From the NCBI GenBank assembly GCA_028015205.1, contig CM051512.1:4462755-4526754 (forward strand): a stretch of 64,000 bases of DNA, in the 5' to 3' direction. Position numbers and translations under genes: made by a program. The notes beneath the pieces are model-generated. The model was not told the origin of the DNA. It made no database searches and saw nothing but the letters and a program-made list of their open reading frames with translations. Every line of letters starts with the position of its first letter. Positions within the stretch are counted from its first letter, which is position 1. Of this stretch, positions 1-9,388 are shown piece after piece. Source of the stretch: Mytilisepta virgata (Eukaryota > Mollusca > Bivalvia > Mytilida > Mytilidae).

Positions 1-176
1 ACAAGGAATACATGTGTGTATCAAGGATTTAAAGTGAATATGACATATTGGAAGCTCTAAGGCGATAAGGTTTCTTCTGATCATAATTTTGTCCAAACTA
101 AGAATTTGAAATACGCCGCACAGGAAAGATTAATATAAACAGAAATGGCCTATTTAATATGAGCAATTGTTATACA

Positions 177-182
177 TTTATT
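177..182 (-). promoter_or_regulatory. Candidate polyadenylation signal of the 263-1984 gene
   Basis: AATAAA reads on the minus strand about 80 nt beyond the TAG stop of the repeat-rich gene. This is the usual position for a poly(A) signal and supports the frame ending here rather than splicing onward. Confidence 0.45.
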
Positions 183-262
183 AGATCAACTGCTTAATTA
201 CCTTACAAAACTGTCTCTTTTAAAACAAAATATTGACAGAAATATCTTACAATATATTTTGA

Positions 263-1984
263 CTACATACCATGTGCCTTTTCATAAGCCTCTATTGTTG
301 CAACAACTTCCGGCGGTAAAGTTGGTCGTTTTCTACTATTAACTTCCGGTTGTTTGGCAGACTTGAGTTCGGGTAGAGGGGACCATGACGAGGGTACCTC
401 CTGGTACTCATTATTTTTACTAGATACAGGTTTTTGTGTATTTTCACTTTGAATGGGAACTACAGCAGCTACAGCAGGCGCAGGTTTAACAACTGGTTCC
501 GTTTTAGGTGGTGCTGATTGAACAGGTTCGGATGTTTCCACAACTGGAGCATTGGGTACTCTGGCGGGATTTACAGGTGGAGGTGGAGGGGTCAATGGTT
601 TTGAATTGTTTTCTGTTTTTGCCATGTTACTTCCTACAATTGCTCCGGCAAGGACGGCAGAAGAAGGCTCCGAATGGAACGAAGGGGATGTTGGCTTTTG
701 AGATGCCTGAGGTGTTACAGCTTTTGGTGTTGATTCAGTATTGTTGGATTTTGCTCCAACAGCCCCGGCAACTCCAACAACCACTGCAGCATTTTGTACT
801 TTAGGTGACGGTGAAGGAGACTTTGATACAGATTTTTGAGGTGTTGTTTGTTTTTGTTCCTTTTCTACACGATCTTGACTGGTTGTTTTATTGACTGCAG
901 CTGCTGCAATTAAACCTCCAGTTACCACAGCTCCTATTGGCGCCAATCCCGGTGATGGAGACCGAGATCCGATAGGAGTATACACTCGTTTTGGCGCAGT
1001 AGTAGGACTAGTTTTTTGGACAGGTGATACATTTCGAACTGATGTCGCAGCAACAGCCGTTCTTGGTGCAACCGTAACGGGTTTTGTTTCCGGACTACAT
1101 GATTTTACAGGTTCTGGTTTTGTTGATACGTGAACTGGAGCTATCATAAATGCACTTGGTAAAACTTCTTCTTGTCTCACTTCCGGTTCGTACATTGGAC
1201 TAGGTGGTTTTTCTGGTTTCCGTGTAGATACTTTCCTCGCGTGAACAGGTGCTATAACAATCGCACTTGGTAGAACAGGCTCGTTCCTTTCTTCTGGTTC
1301 ATATATATGACTGTGCGGTTTTACAGATTCGTTCATTGGTACCTTTCTAGCATGAACAGGAGCTATTACAATTGCACTCGGTAAAACTTCCTCTCTTCTT
1401 GTTTCTGGTTGATACATAGGGTCATCCTTTAAATCAATGTCTCTTAAACTTGTTTCTCGTTTTACCTCCTCATTGTTATTCTCATCCTCCTTTATTCTGT
1501 GATGTTTAGGGGCTCTTCGATATCTAAACGGATAGTAATTTTCAGGAGTTAACTTATAATCGACACTTCCGTTATACATTACTATTTTCCGCCTAAAATA
1601 GTTCTCATTATTCATCTTATATTCTCTGTATTCGTACTCCCTATGCTGCGGCGGAGGAATATATTCGTAAGGTCTGTACGTGTGTGTATAAATGGGTTTG
1701 TCCGGCCATGTTAAATTGGACTCCCGTTTCCGTTTTCTTTTAACAAGTTGGGGTTTGTCTACCACTGGTCGTGGTCTTTTCGGCTCTGTGTGAGTTGGTC
1801 TGTATTCTTGATACTTGTATTCCCTTATTTTATCATATTGCCGAATTTTATTATATTCGTGAATTCTATTGTATTCGTGAATTTTATTATAATCGTGAAT
1901 ACGATTATAGTGGTGAATTTTATCATATGTATGTATTTGGTAGTCTCCAGGTGTAGTATTGAAATGTGATTTTGAGTAATACAT
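263..1984 (-). CDS. Unrecognised repeat-rich, proline/basic protein (573 aa)
   Basis: I do not recognise this gene. It is one long open frame. The ATG at 1984 is the first in-frame Met after an in-frame TGA, and a splice-acceptor-like TTTTTAG lies at about 2044, so a 5' UTR exon may end just upstream. There is no signal peptide. In order: residues 15-61 are about seven copies of a six-residue repeat Y-[ND]-[KR]-I-[HR]-x; residues 62-170 are rich in Arg, Tyr and Pro; residues 190-290 hold three copies of a roughly 36-residue repeat with core LPSAIVIAPVHARKV; residues 344-364, 397-413 and 439-455 are three Gly/Ala/Val-rich hydrophobic patches separated by Ser/Pro/Thr linkers; the C-terminus is Pro/Val-rich. 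An AATAAA on the minus strand at 182-177 lies about 80 nt after the stop and supports the end. The stop overlaps a GTATGT donor-like site, so a spliced form running off the window is possible. A structural or scaffold role would be a guess. Confidence 0.72.
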   Translation of the reverse strand: MYYSKSHFNTTPGDYQIHTYDKIHHYNRIHDYNKIHEYNRIHEYNKIRQYDKIREYKYQEYRPTHTEPKRPRPVVDKPQLVKRKRKRESNLTWPDKPIYTHTYRPYEYIPPPQHREYEYREYKMNNENYFRRKIVMYNGSVDYKLTPENYYPFRYRRAPKHHRIKEDENNNEEVKRETSLRDIDLKDDPMYQPETRREEVLPSAIVIAPVHARKVPMNESVKPHSHIYEPEERNEPVLPSAIVIAPVHARKVSTRKPEKPPSPMYEPEVRQEEVLPSAFMIAPVHVSTKPEPVKSCSPETKPVTVAPRTAVAATSVRNVSPVQKTSPTTAPKRVYTPIGSRSPSPGLAPIGAVVTGGLIAAAAVNKTTSQDRVEKEQKQTTPQKSVSKSPSPSPKVQNAAVVVGVAGAVGAKSNNTESTPKAVTPQASQKPTSPSFHSEPSSAVLAGAIVGSNMAKTENNSKPLTPPPPPVNPARVPNAPVVETSEPVQSAPPKTEPVVKPAPAVAAVVPIQSENTQKPVSSKNNEYQEVPSSWSPLPELKSAKQPEVNSRKRPTLPPEVVATIEAYEKAHGM

Positions 1985-3840
1985 TCCTGTGTTTAAGATA
2001 GAGTTAACGCCAGTCAGTGTAATTCAAATCCAGTATTGGTCTCCTAAAAAATAAGAATTAAAAAATTAGGTTATGGAAATTCTAATAAGTACATATAATG
2101 TAAAATAATTTCTTCGGAATCACATCGGAATTACAACTTTATGAATTTTTCCTCGTTCTGTGAAACAAAATGCCGAATTCCTTGATTCTGTGTTTATATT
2201 AATTTTGGAAAATAGAATAGTTAAATACATGTAGATAGCCAGTTTTAAATACGTTAAACAAAGAAAACCACAATTTGTTTAAAAAACAAAAGAGCCAAAT
2301 TACAAAAAAAAAACCAAAAAAAACAAAAAAAACAACAACAACAAAAAAAACAAAAACAAAACAAACGATAATACAAAAATAGTTGATAATAAAAAAAACA
2401 CACTACCAAAAAACAAACAAAAAACCCCAAAAAATATAAAACGGAAAATATGGGAAAAATAACTACTCACCCATCCCTAAAAACAAAAGATGAAAATGGA
2501 AACAAAAAACAAACAAAAAACAAAAAAAGGGGAAAAATAATAAAAAAAAATAAAAAACAAGAAATTAGGAATAAAAAATAATATGTGTTGCTTTGGTAAC
2601 GTAAGTTCATGAATTTAATACAAATTGATTGCATTTAAAAACAAAAAAAATCATTTCAGTATCGTTTATAGGGAAAAAAATATGTTCATACTCTCATTGC
2701 ATCTAACAAAACAAAGAAATCTTAAATGTGTCTTAAAATCTTACCAGAACCAATTCATTCAGTTTGTAGATATTTGAAAAAAATGTCCTCAATCATATTT
2801 ATTTTATTCATAATGCATATTTAACATATATGTCATATACACGTCACACAGAGAACTGAAAGGCACGGCGTTTCAATCGAGTGACCCTTTAGTGTGACTG
2901 TTAATAGGATCTTTGTAAAAAAGATTTTGGTAAAGGATCTTTTAAGGAGAGTTATCAATGAATTATATCTACGCCGTGGTTATAATCATTTTATCAACTG
3001 ACAAAATATTAACAGATTTTCTCTATGTTTTCTTTAAATTTGGTTTATTTAAATTTGTTTACATTTAACTGAGAAACTGCGTTTTATGAATTATAAATCG
3101 TGTATTTCAAGAATTCAATTCCCCTGCAGGTGCCCCTTTATTGTTAATGTTGACACGTTTCTTTTCACATCTTTATAAATATAATATATTGTTAATTTCA
3201 TGTTGATCTTGTTTCTATAAACCAAGTGTCACCCCATATTTTCATATTCATAATGAAACAGATTATTACAAACATTGTAATCCTGTCAGAATGGTACTCG
3301 TAATCATTATAAAATTACTTGATAACATTGTAAGTACATCTGAAGATTAATGAAATGCAATTTTGTTAATATCTTTGATTCACTTCAGTTTTTAGACTGA
3401 TTCCAGGCCATGTTCCGGAATATATTTTTTATATTCACAAAACAGTAATGTTTATTTATTTACAAGGGTTATTGGAATAAAAAATTAAACTTCTTTTCTT
3501 CCTAAATCTATAACTAAATGTGGCGTCGGTTCTACGTCCCAAAGACCATTTAGTCAGAAGTTGCACAGACCCAAAATCAATTGTTACGAAGGTCCATTAG
3601 TCCGAAAGTCCACAATTGCAAAATATCGTTATTCCGAACGTATACTTGATACCACTCCATGTGTAATTAGATTTACAACTCCCGTGCAGTTATTTTCTTA
3701 GATTAAGGCCACAGGCACTTGACTACTTGACCATATTTTGTTCAATAAACGGGGTATACGTATACTTACCTGACGTTTTCGCTCGGCAATAAATTTTATC
3801 ATGTAGAAAAGAAAATTTAGGGTGTAACAATACAAACCGG
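1985..3840. other. Intergenic, no gene seen; A-rich tract
   Basis: After the possible 5' UTR exon of the upstream gene (to about 2043) I see no coding exon or recognised repeat. 2270-2580 is a low-complexity A-rich tract on the plus strand, with runs of A broken by single C or G. Confidence 0.5.
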
Positions 3841-3852
3841 TATACATATATG

Positions 3853-4440
3853 CCTCTAGCCTTTATTAGTCTTGTGTGTTTTAAGGATGGTCGCTGGTCA
3901 TGTTTTGGTCTTTTTGTCAGATTTTCGGAATCCTCTGGTTTTATCCATTTCTAAAACATGAATTTTTTTGCCCATGAACCCCCACTTTTTCTTTTATAAT
4001 TAAATCATATATACCTTAAAATGGTATTTGACAAAATTTTATGAAATCCTTTTTTATTTTTTCATACATTTTTGAGAGATTGAAGTTGTCAATGCAAAGA
4101 CAATGAAAAATCCAGAGAAAACCCATTTCCTGCAAATTTTCAAGGCCTTATGGCTCTAAAATGAGCACATTTTTTTCTTGCTTATTTGTTTATTATTCAT
4201 ATGTTCTCTCAAACTAAAACACCTATTTCAAATCCTATTTATTTCCTATTAGACCAGCAATCATCCTTAATTTTTGTTCATATGTATGTTCCGGAGTTTT
4301 GTGTGGCTGAACTAGCCGGGTGCGGGATTTTCTCGCTGCGTTGAAGACCCATTGGTAACCTTGAGCTCTTTTCTGCTTTTGGTCGGGTTGTTGTCTCTTT
4401 GACACATTCCACGTTTCCATTCTCTATTGTATGTATCATA
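3853..4440 (+). mobile_element. Retroelement 3' end (copy 1), split by a MITE
   Basis: 3853-3880 and 4271-4440 together match the tails at 10140-10365 and 20489-20742, sharing stretches such as CTCTAGCCTTT, CGGGATTTTCTCGC and TTTGACACATTCC and ending near CCATTCTCTAT. The MITE at 3881-4270 interrupts this copy. The copy at 20 kb follows an RT-like remnant in the same direction, so I take this as the 3' end of a retroelement family. The short minus-strand open frames over it are by-products of the repeat. Confidence 0.6.
3881..4270 (-). mobile_element. MITE with TTAA ends (type R3), copy 1
   Basis: The element starts TTAAGGATGGTCGCTGGTC and ends GACCAGCAATCATCCTTAA, so TTAA plus about 15 bp form terminal inverted repeats. 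The interior has no coding capacity. It matches the elements at 35072-35468 and 55884-56228 in the opposite orientation. Removing it and one TTAA restores the flanking repeat. Confidence 0.75.
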
Positions 4441-5282
4441 AAAGTTTGCCCAACGGTAACATCCAATGCGATATTTTTTAAATAAAGTCCGGTGTTTAAG
4501 GGTACAATGAAATTCAGAATAGTAATCACTTGAACACTTAAAGTAAAGCTTGTTGTAAAAAAAAATATAGACTAGAAATGTAAATGCCTGCATATCTTGT
4601 CGATTTTATTGTTCACAGCAAACTCTATTGTTTGTATAAATCATGGTTAGGTCCTTAAATCCATACCGTCGACAGTATAGACTCTAATTTCAGTTTTGAC
4701 AATGTTTGTGCAAGTTTTATATCGAAGACGATACTCGTTTCTTCTAATAATTGTTGAGCAATTTAAAACAAATTTTCGCGGAATGGTTCTTATGTGGTCT
4801 CCTTTTGGAATTTCGTCCTTCTACGATCATGTGATCAAGCTAAGAAGCTAAATTCAACCAAAAAAAAAAGCATGATAAATTACATAAAAACTTACTTAAA
4901 CAAAATAATAATTTACAATTAAAAAAACAAATTTGTACGACACCGTTATGCTGAGGCGGAGTTTTAACGAGTACCTCACATGTCAACCCACTTGGACCTG
5001 TAATTGTCCTTTTCCTGAATGTCGCGTGCATGGCGCAGAATCATGAAATACTAATTCTAAAGTCTATGGTTTGGCGCGACCGGGGTGAATATTCGTTAGG
5101 TATACGCTTTAGACCAAAGGATTCATTATGGGAAAATCCACAAATGTAACTTGGTCTTTTCGTCATCTTCTAATCTGAGACCAGAACATGCATAGCCGTA
5201 CATGTATATATATATGGTATTAAAAGCAACGATTTACTGAATGCTACCCTGTGATTAGCAGCATGTAATGTTAATTGGGTAT

Positions 5283-5530
5283 GGTCGAATAATTTAGCCT
5301 TCCGTAGCGGCCATCAGCCTACTCTTTTTCGAAAACTACAGAAGGGATATATAGCGTGCAGGGAGTGTGGCATTCTCCAAACACGTTACCTACTATGGTC
5401 CACGGTCAGGCTTTCCGTATAATGACCTGACAACACCTTAACGAGAGGGTCTCCCCTTTCCGCCACCCGAGGACGCGCTAGACAGCTCTATGAGTTGAGC
5501 TCCGTGATCCGTCACAGGTGTCTAGTGTGA
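5283..5530 (-). mobile_element. SINE-like repeat (family S3), copy 1
   Basis: About 245 bp match 28000-28235 and the reverse complement of 46738-46952, including CTACAGAAGG, GTGTGGCATTCTCCAAACA and the reverse complement of CGGAGAGGGTCTCCCC-like sequence. The sense direction is taken from the 28-kb copy, which has a SINE-type 3' tail on its left. This copy has only the head part. Confidence 0.5.
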
Positions 5531-6320
5531 TGTATAAATAATTAAACCCTGATATACATGTATATTTATTCTAATGCTTACAATTCATATACCTGACAAG
5601 AAATAAAACTGAATAAGAGAGCAACTTATTGATTTTTATGTGGAGGGAAGACGGAATCTGAAAAAAAGACCTGAACTGCAAAATGCTGCGAAAAATTTAG
5701 ACTCTAAAGTGTAAAAAAAATAAAAATGGCAGAATAAATCGTTGAAAATTTTGAAGACCTTCTGAATGGCTAAATATTCAGGCTCGGAAGAGTGAAAACT
5801 TTCCAACATTCCAATATCACTTCCTTCCTTCCTCAAAAATCAACGTGTTGCTCGCCTAACTCAATAAACATATATTGAACACAAAACTATGGACGGAGCC
5901 AGCTCCTAACCAATAACAAAATTATATATATAATCTGACTAGCATGACATTTCTCTCTAAAAAGCATATATGAAAATATCATTGAAATTATTTAAACGTA
6001 TGAATGTACAATCAACTCTTATCATCTTAGAATGTTTTATCTAAAAACCTCTGATATCACAAAGTCATAAGTTGGTCCTAAGATAATAATTTACTGCTGA
6101 TAACATAAAATTCTGTTATCTCATTTTTATGGTGCCTGCAAGTTTGAGATATGAAGAGTTAACTGTACATTTGTATACTTTAAATTTAACATTGAATGAT
6201 TTCAATACAAGTACCATATGAAAATACCGCTAGTATTAGAGTAAAATTGTAATTTTACATCTGATTTATGAATTACTGAAAATAACCTACTAGTGTCCTT
6301 TGTTTAACAATATCATTTAA
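5531..6320. other. No gene or recognised repeat seen
   Basis: AT-rich sequence with no exon-like open frame that I can support. The short minus-strand open frame inside it has no recognisable content. Confidence 0.4.
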
Positions 6321-6325
6321 TAATA

Positions 6326-6456
6326 TACAGTTATTTAACAGTATTGAGGGGTATGTATAGCCATTTAATTGTCCCGAGACACTGACTATTTTTTAGTCAA
6401 TGTGTCAAGGGGACAAATAAAATGGCTACATCCCTGAAATGACTGTTAAATAATTG
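6326..6456. repeat. Palindromic foldback element
   Basis: The arms pair outward from ACTGACTATTTTTTAGTCA. Both carry TAGCCATTT/AAATGGCTA, a GTCCC/GGGAC block and TTATTTAACAGT/ACTGTTAAATAA ends, giving about 55-bp imperfect arms. This fits a small non-autonomous foldback or MITE. Confidence 0.6.
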
Positions 6457-6457
6457 T

Positions 6458-6545
6458 TTTATTATACCGAAACACTTTACCGGTCGATAGTTTCCAGTAC
6501 TAATCACCGGTCACTATTTACCGGTGATTAGTTTTGGAAACTAAA
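6458..6545. repeat. Palindrome next to a TTTTATTATACCGAAA block
   Basis: GTTTCCAGTACTAATCACCGG pairs with CCGGTGATTAGTTTTGGAAAC around a short loop. The left flank TTTTATTATACCGAAACACTTTAC resembles the unit of the 31-bp array at 41568-41727, which suggests a common source. Confidence 0.45.
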
Positions 6546-7213
6546 CACCGAAAAAAAAACAGTAAAATTAATGTCTTGATTTTTATATTGGAAAAACATA
6601 CTGAGGTATAATTACAAAGGATAGTAACAATAAACAGATAGGCAAAAAATTAAAAGAGAAACTAACTCATGCAATACAATTCAAATGACCTCAAATTCAA
6701 AGATTATTTAGTAAAATTAAATTGAAACTTGTTGAAAAAGTCGATCTATTAGGTTCAACAGTTTAATTATATCGGAATCCTGATTTGTTCTATTTCATTT
6801 TTTTCAGCATTTATAAATTTTGCGACTGGTTTCCCACAAGTGTATATTTTAAGCATATTTATAAGAACATCTAAAATAATACTTAAAAACATATTATATG
6901 ATGGGATTTATTTTTGAGAAATAATTGTAATAAAACAACCAAAACAAGGGAGATAACTAACATTATATTTCATGTTAATTGCAGAAAATCAAAAATTTTT
7001 TATACTAAGCAACTAAGTTTACATGTTTCAGTTTTTCTGTATAATACGCTTATATTAAGTGTTTATTGGAACAATGCACAATTATACCCCAATGGGGTTG
7101 ATGACATACATAAAATTAACAAAATTAACAACATAAGAACACAGAACTAAAAGTATGACATTATATACATACATGTATGTACTAATCATGGAGTTGTAGA
7201 GTCCACTCCTCAG

Positions 7214-8470
7214 TCACCAGGACTTTTTAATAAATGAAGCAGCATACCGCATAATTAACGGACAGGAAAGACATAAAACCAATTTGTTAAAATCATCCAT
7301 ATTATCTATATTTGAATAGGTAATTTTAACTTTCTGCAAAAATTCAAGTCTAAAGTTTTCATTTTTTGTACATTTAAATAGGAAATGTTCTTCGTCATAT
7401 ATTTTATTCAAACAACAAATTTTTGGCATGCATGTTCTCTCTTTTTATATGTCTGTATCTGTCTCTTTCAATTTCCAAAATATGGTCACTTACCCTTAAT
7501 TTGGTAAAATTTTTCCTAGTTTCAAGGTTATTTTCTTTAAGTAAATATGGCTAAATTTCATATTCCTTTTTGACTTTACTATGAATAAATAATTAATTAT
7601 TTTCTGTTAAAGAATTTATTTTTTTTAAAAACATTTTTTTTATAATTTTCTTGTATAATCTATTTCATGTGTACATTTATTTTATATTTTTCTTTTATAA
7701 AGTTTATATTTTCTATCTCTGATAAATCTAAATTATTTTCATGGAAAACATTTTTGACAAAGGTATACCAAGAATGGGTTCCTGATTCATCCAATAGTTT
7801 AGTTGTGCAATATGCATCATATAGCAAAGGATTAACTTCTATGTTGGACATTCTTGCCATATATTTTATTGCTTGAAATTTTACATATACATCTATTGAA
7901 TATTGTCCTAACTGCTCTTGATGCAGTGTTTACTGCTTTTTTGCTTAAACCTAGAATTGATTTGCAAAATTTAAATTTACTTTTTCAATAAAGCTATTAT
8001 CAATAGAGGTTAGTAAATCAAAATCTTTATTATTATTTGATGTTCTACTCTGAGAACTTAATATTTTTTCATAGAAATCCATATACCAAATTTATGATTT
8101 ATACATTAAAATTGGTTTAATTAAAGACCCAAAGAGTTTTTTATGTGTATTTATAGGTATTTTGCTATATTGTTTAAATATTTGAACATACTGAATAGAA
8201 CTTTTGTTCCTTTTTAGAGAGTTCCATATGGGATGTATGGAATTTACAAGAAGCCTCTATTATATTACCTAATAATATTTATATTTTAATACTTTTTTCT
8301 AATTTATATCCACCCAAAGTAAACTCTGCTTTAGTGTATGGTATGTTTTTGTTGTTGAAGTATCATAACTTTGGTTTTATTTATGTTTATTGACAACTGC
8401 CATTTTTTACAATAGTTACTTAATTTCTTTATTGACTTCTGTAACTCTTCCGCACTTTCAGACAATATGA
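7214..8470 (-). pseudogene. LINE ORF2 3'-part remnant
   Basis: Translated on the minus strand with several stops and frame shifts. From about 8450: a segment like ELQKSIKKLSNYCKKWQLS plus INKTKV (the end of a non-LTR reverse transcriptase), then LFGSLIKPILMYKS, a helical segment around MARMSNIEVNPLLYDAY (7860), and a Cys/His-like end with DEEHFLFKC (7400). This order is typical of the C-terminal part of bivalve LINE proteins. The clade cannot be set from this much sequence, and the copy is broken. Confidence 0.6.
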
Positions 8471-8533
8471 GAACTAGAGTTACCTCTCTTACATGAAAAA
8501 AAACCTGTTACTGGTACTCCAAAATACTGTGAC

Positions 8534-8650
8534 ATTGCAGTCAAACTGGACGTATTAAGACTAGTTCAGTTTACCGGATTTTCCAACCAACAAAATCCGG
8601 ATTGGTTTGGTGTTTGTTACATTTAACTGAACAGGTCTATATTGACTGCA
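8534..8650. repeat. Imperfect inverted repeat
   Basis: ATTGCAGTCAAA and CTAGTTCAGTTTA on the left pair imperfectly with TTAACTGAACAGG and TTGACTGCAT on the right, around a CCGGATTT/AAATCCGG core. It looks like a small foldback element just downstream of the UNC5CL stop. Confidence 0.4.
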
Positions 8651-8840
8651 TGGAAACGTAATAATATATATGAGATTGAAAATGAAATTAAATCCTCAAC
8701 CCAAAAATCCATCATACACTCAACAAAGAAAATTAATAATTAACAAATTTAAAGACAAGTAAAAATATAAGATCAGAATATCTATATTAGGTCGCTGAAT
8801 TGTAAACGTGTCAATGGTAAACAACCCCGGGTAAATAAAA

Positions 8841-8963
8841 TTATTGGTATTGATGAATGTTATATTGAGAGGAATTTTCAACTGCGGAGGTATGTCCGGT
8901 ATGTGGAATATAGCCTCTAACAACATCAGCAGCATCTTCTCTTTGTATACATGATAAAATCTC
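8841..8963 (-). CDS. UNC5CL: Terminal exon of UNC5CL (end of Death domain)
   Basis: The acceptor is TTTATATTTTTAG before GAGATTTTATC. In phase 0 it reads EILSCIQREDAADVVRGYIP and then an 18-residue tail to TAA at 8841. The segment EILSCIQREDAADVV supplies the last helix expected after exon 3, which ends in LDTLA. The exon is 41 codons including the stop. Confidence 0.82.
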   Translation of the reverse strand, partial: EILSCIQREDAADVVRGYIPHTGHTSAVENSSQYNIHQYQ

Positions 8964-9353
8964 CTAAAAATATAAAGATAAAAACATTTTAACACTAGAT
9001 GTACTGTGAGCAAAGCTCACAAAGGATACCCCCCGCTTTGAAGTCCAATTATCTCCCTTGTGTGATATCGAAAAGCTTAGACTTTTCTTCATGCACATCT
9101 TTGGATGATGTACTTTCTTTCTGTAAAGTTTCGTTTAAATTCATAGAGCGGTCTAGGAGGAGTTGCGCTTCCGAGGTTCATATATAATGTATAAGCCAAA
9201 AAAATAGAAGTCCAATTATCTCCCTTGTGTGATATCGGAAAGCAAATATTTTTCTTCATGCACATCTTTGGATGATGTACTTCCTTTCTGTAAAGTTTCG
9301 TTGAAATCCATTGAGCGGTCTAGGAGGAGTTGCGCTTACAAGATATATGGACG

Positions 9354-9388
<35 letters not shown>

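Noticed and set aside
508..1133. Plus-strand open frames opposite the repeat-rich gene
   Set aside because: They are the reverse side of the real 573-codon frame and have no start context or family content.
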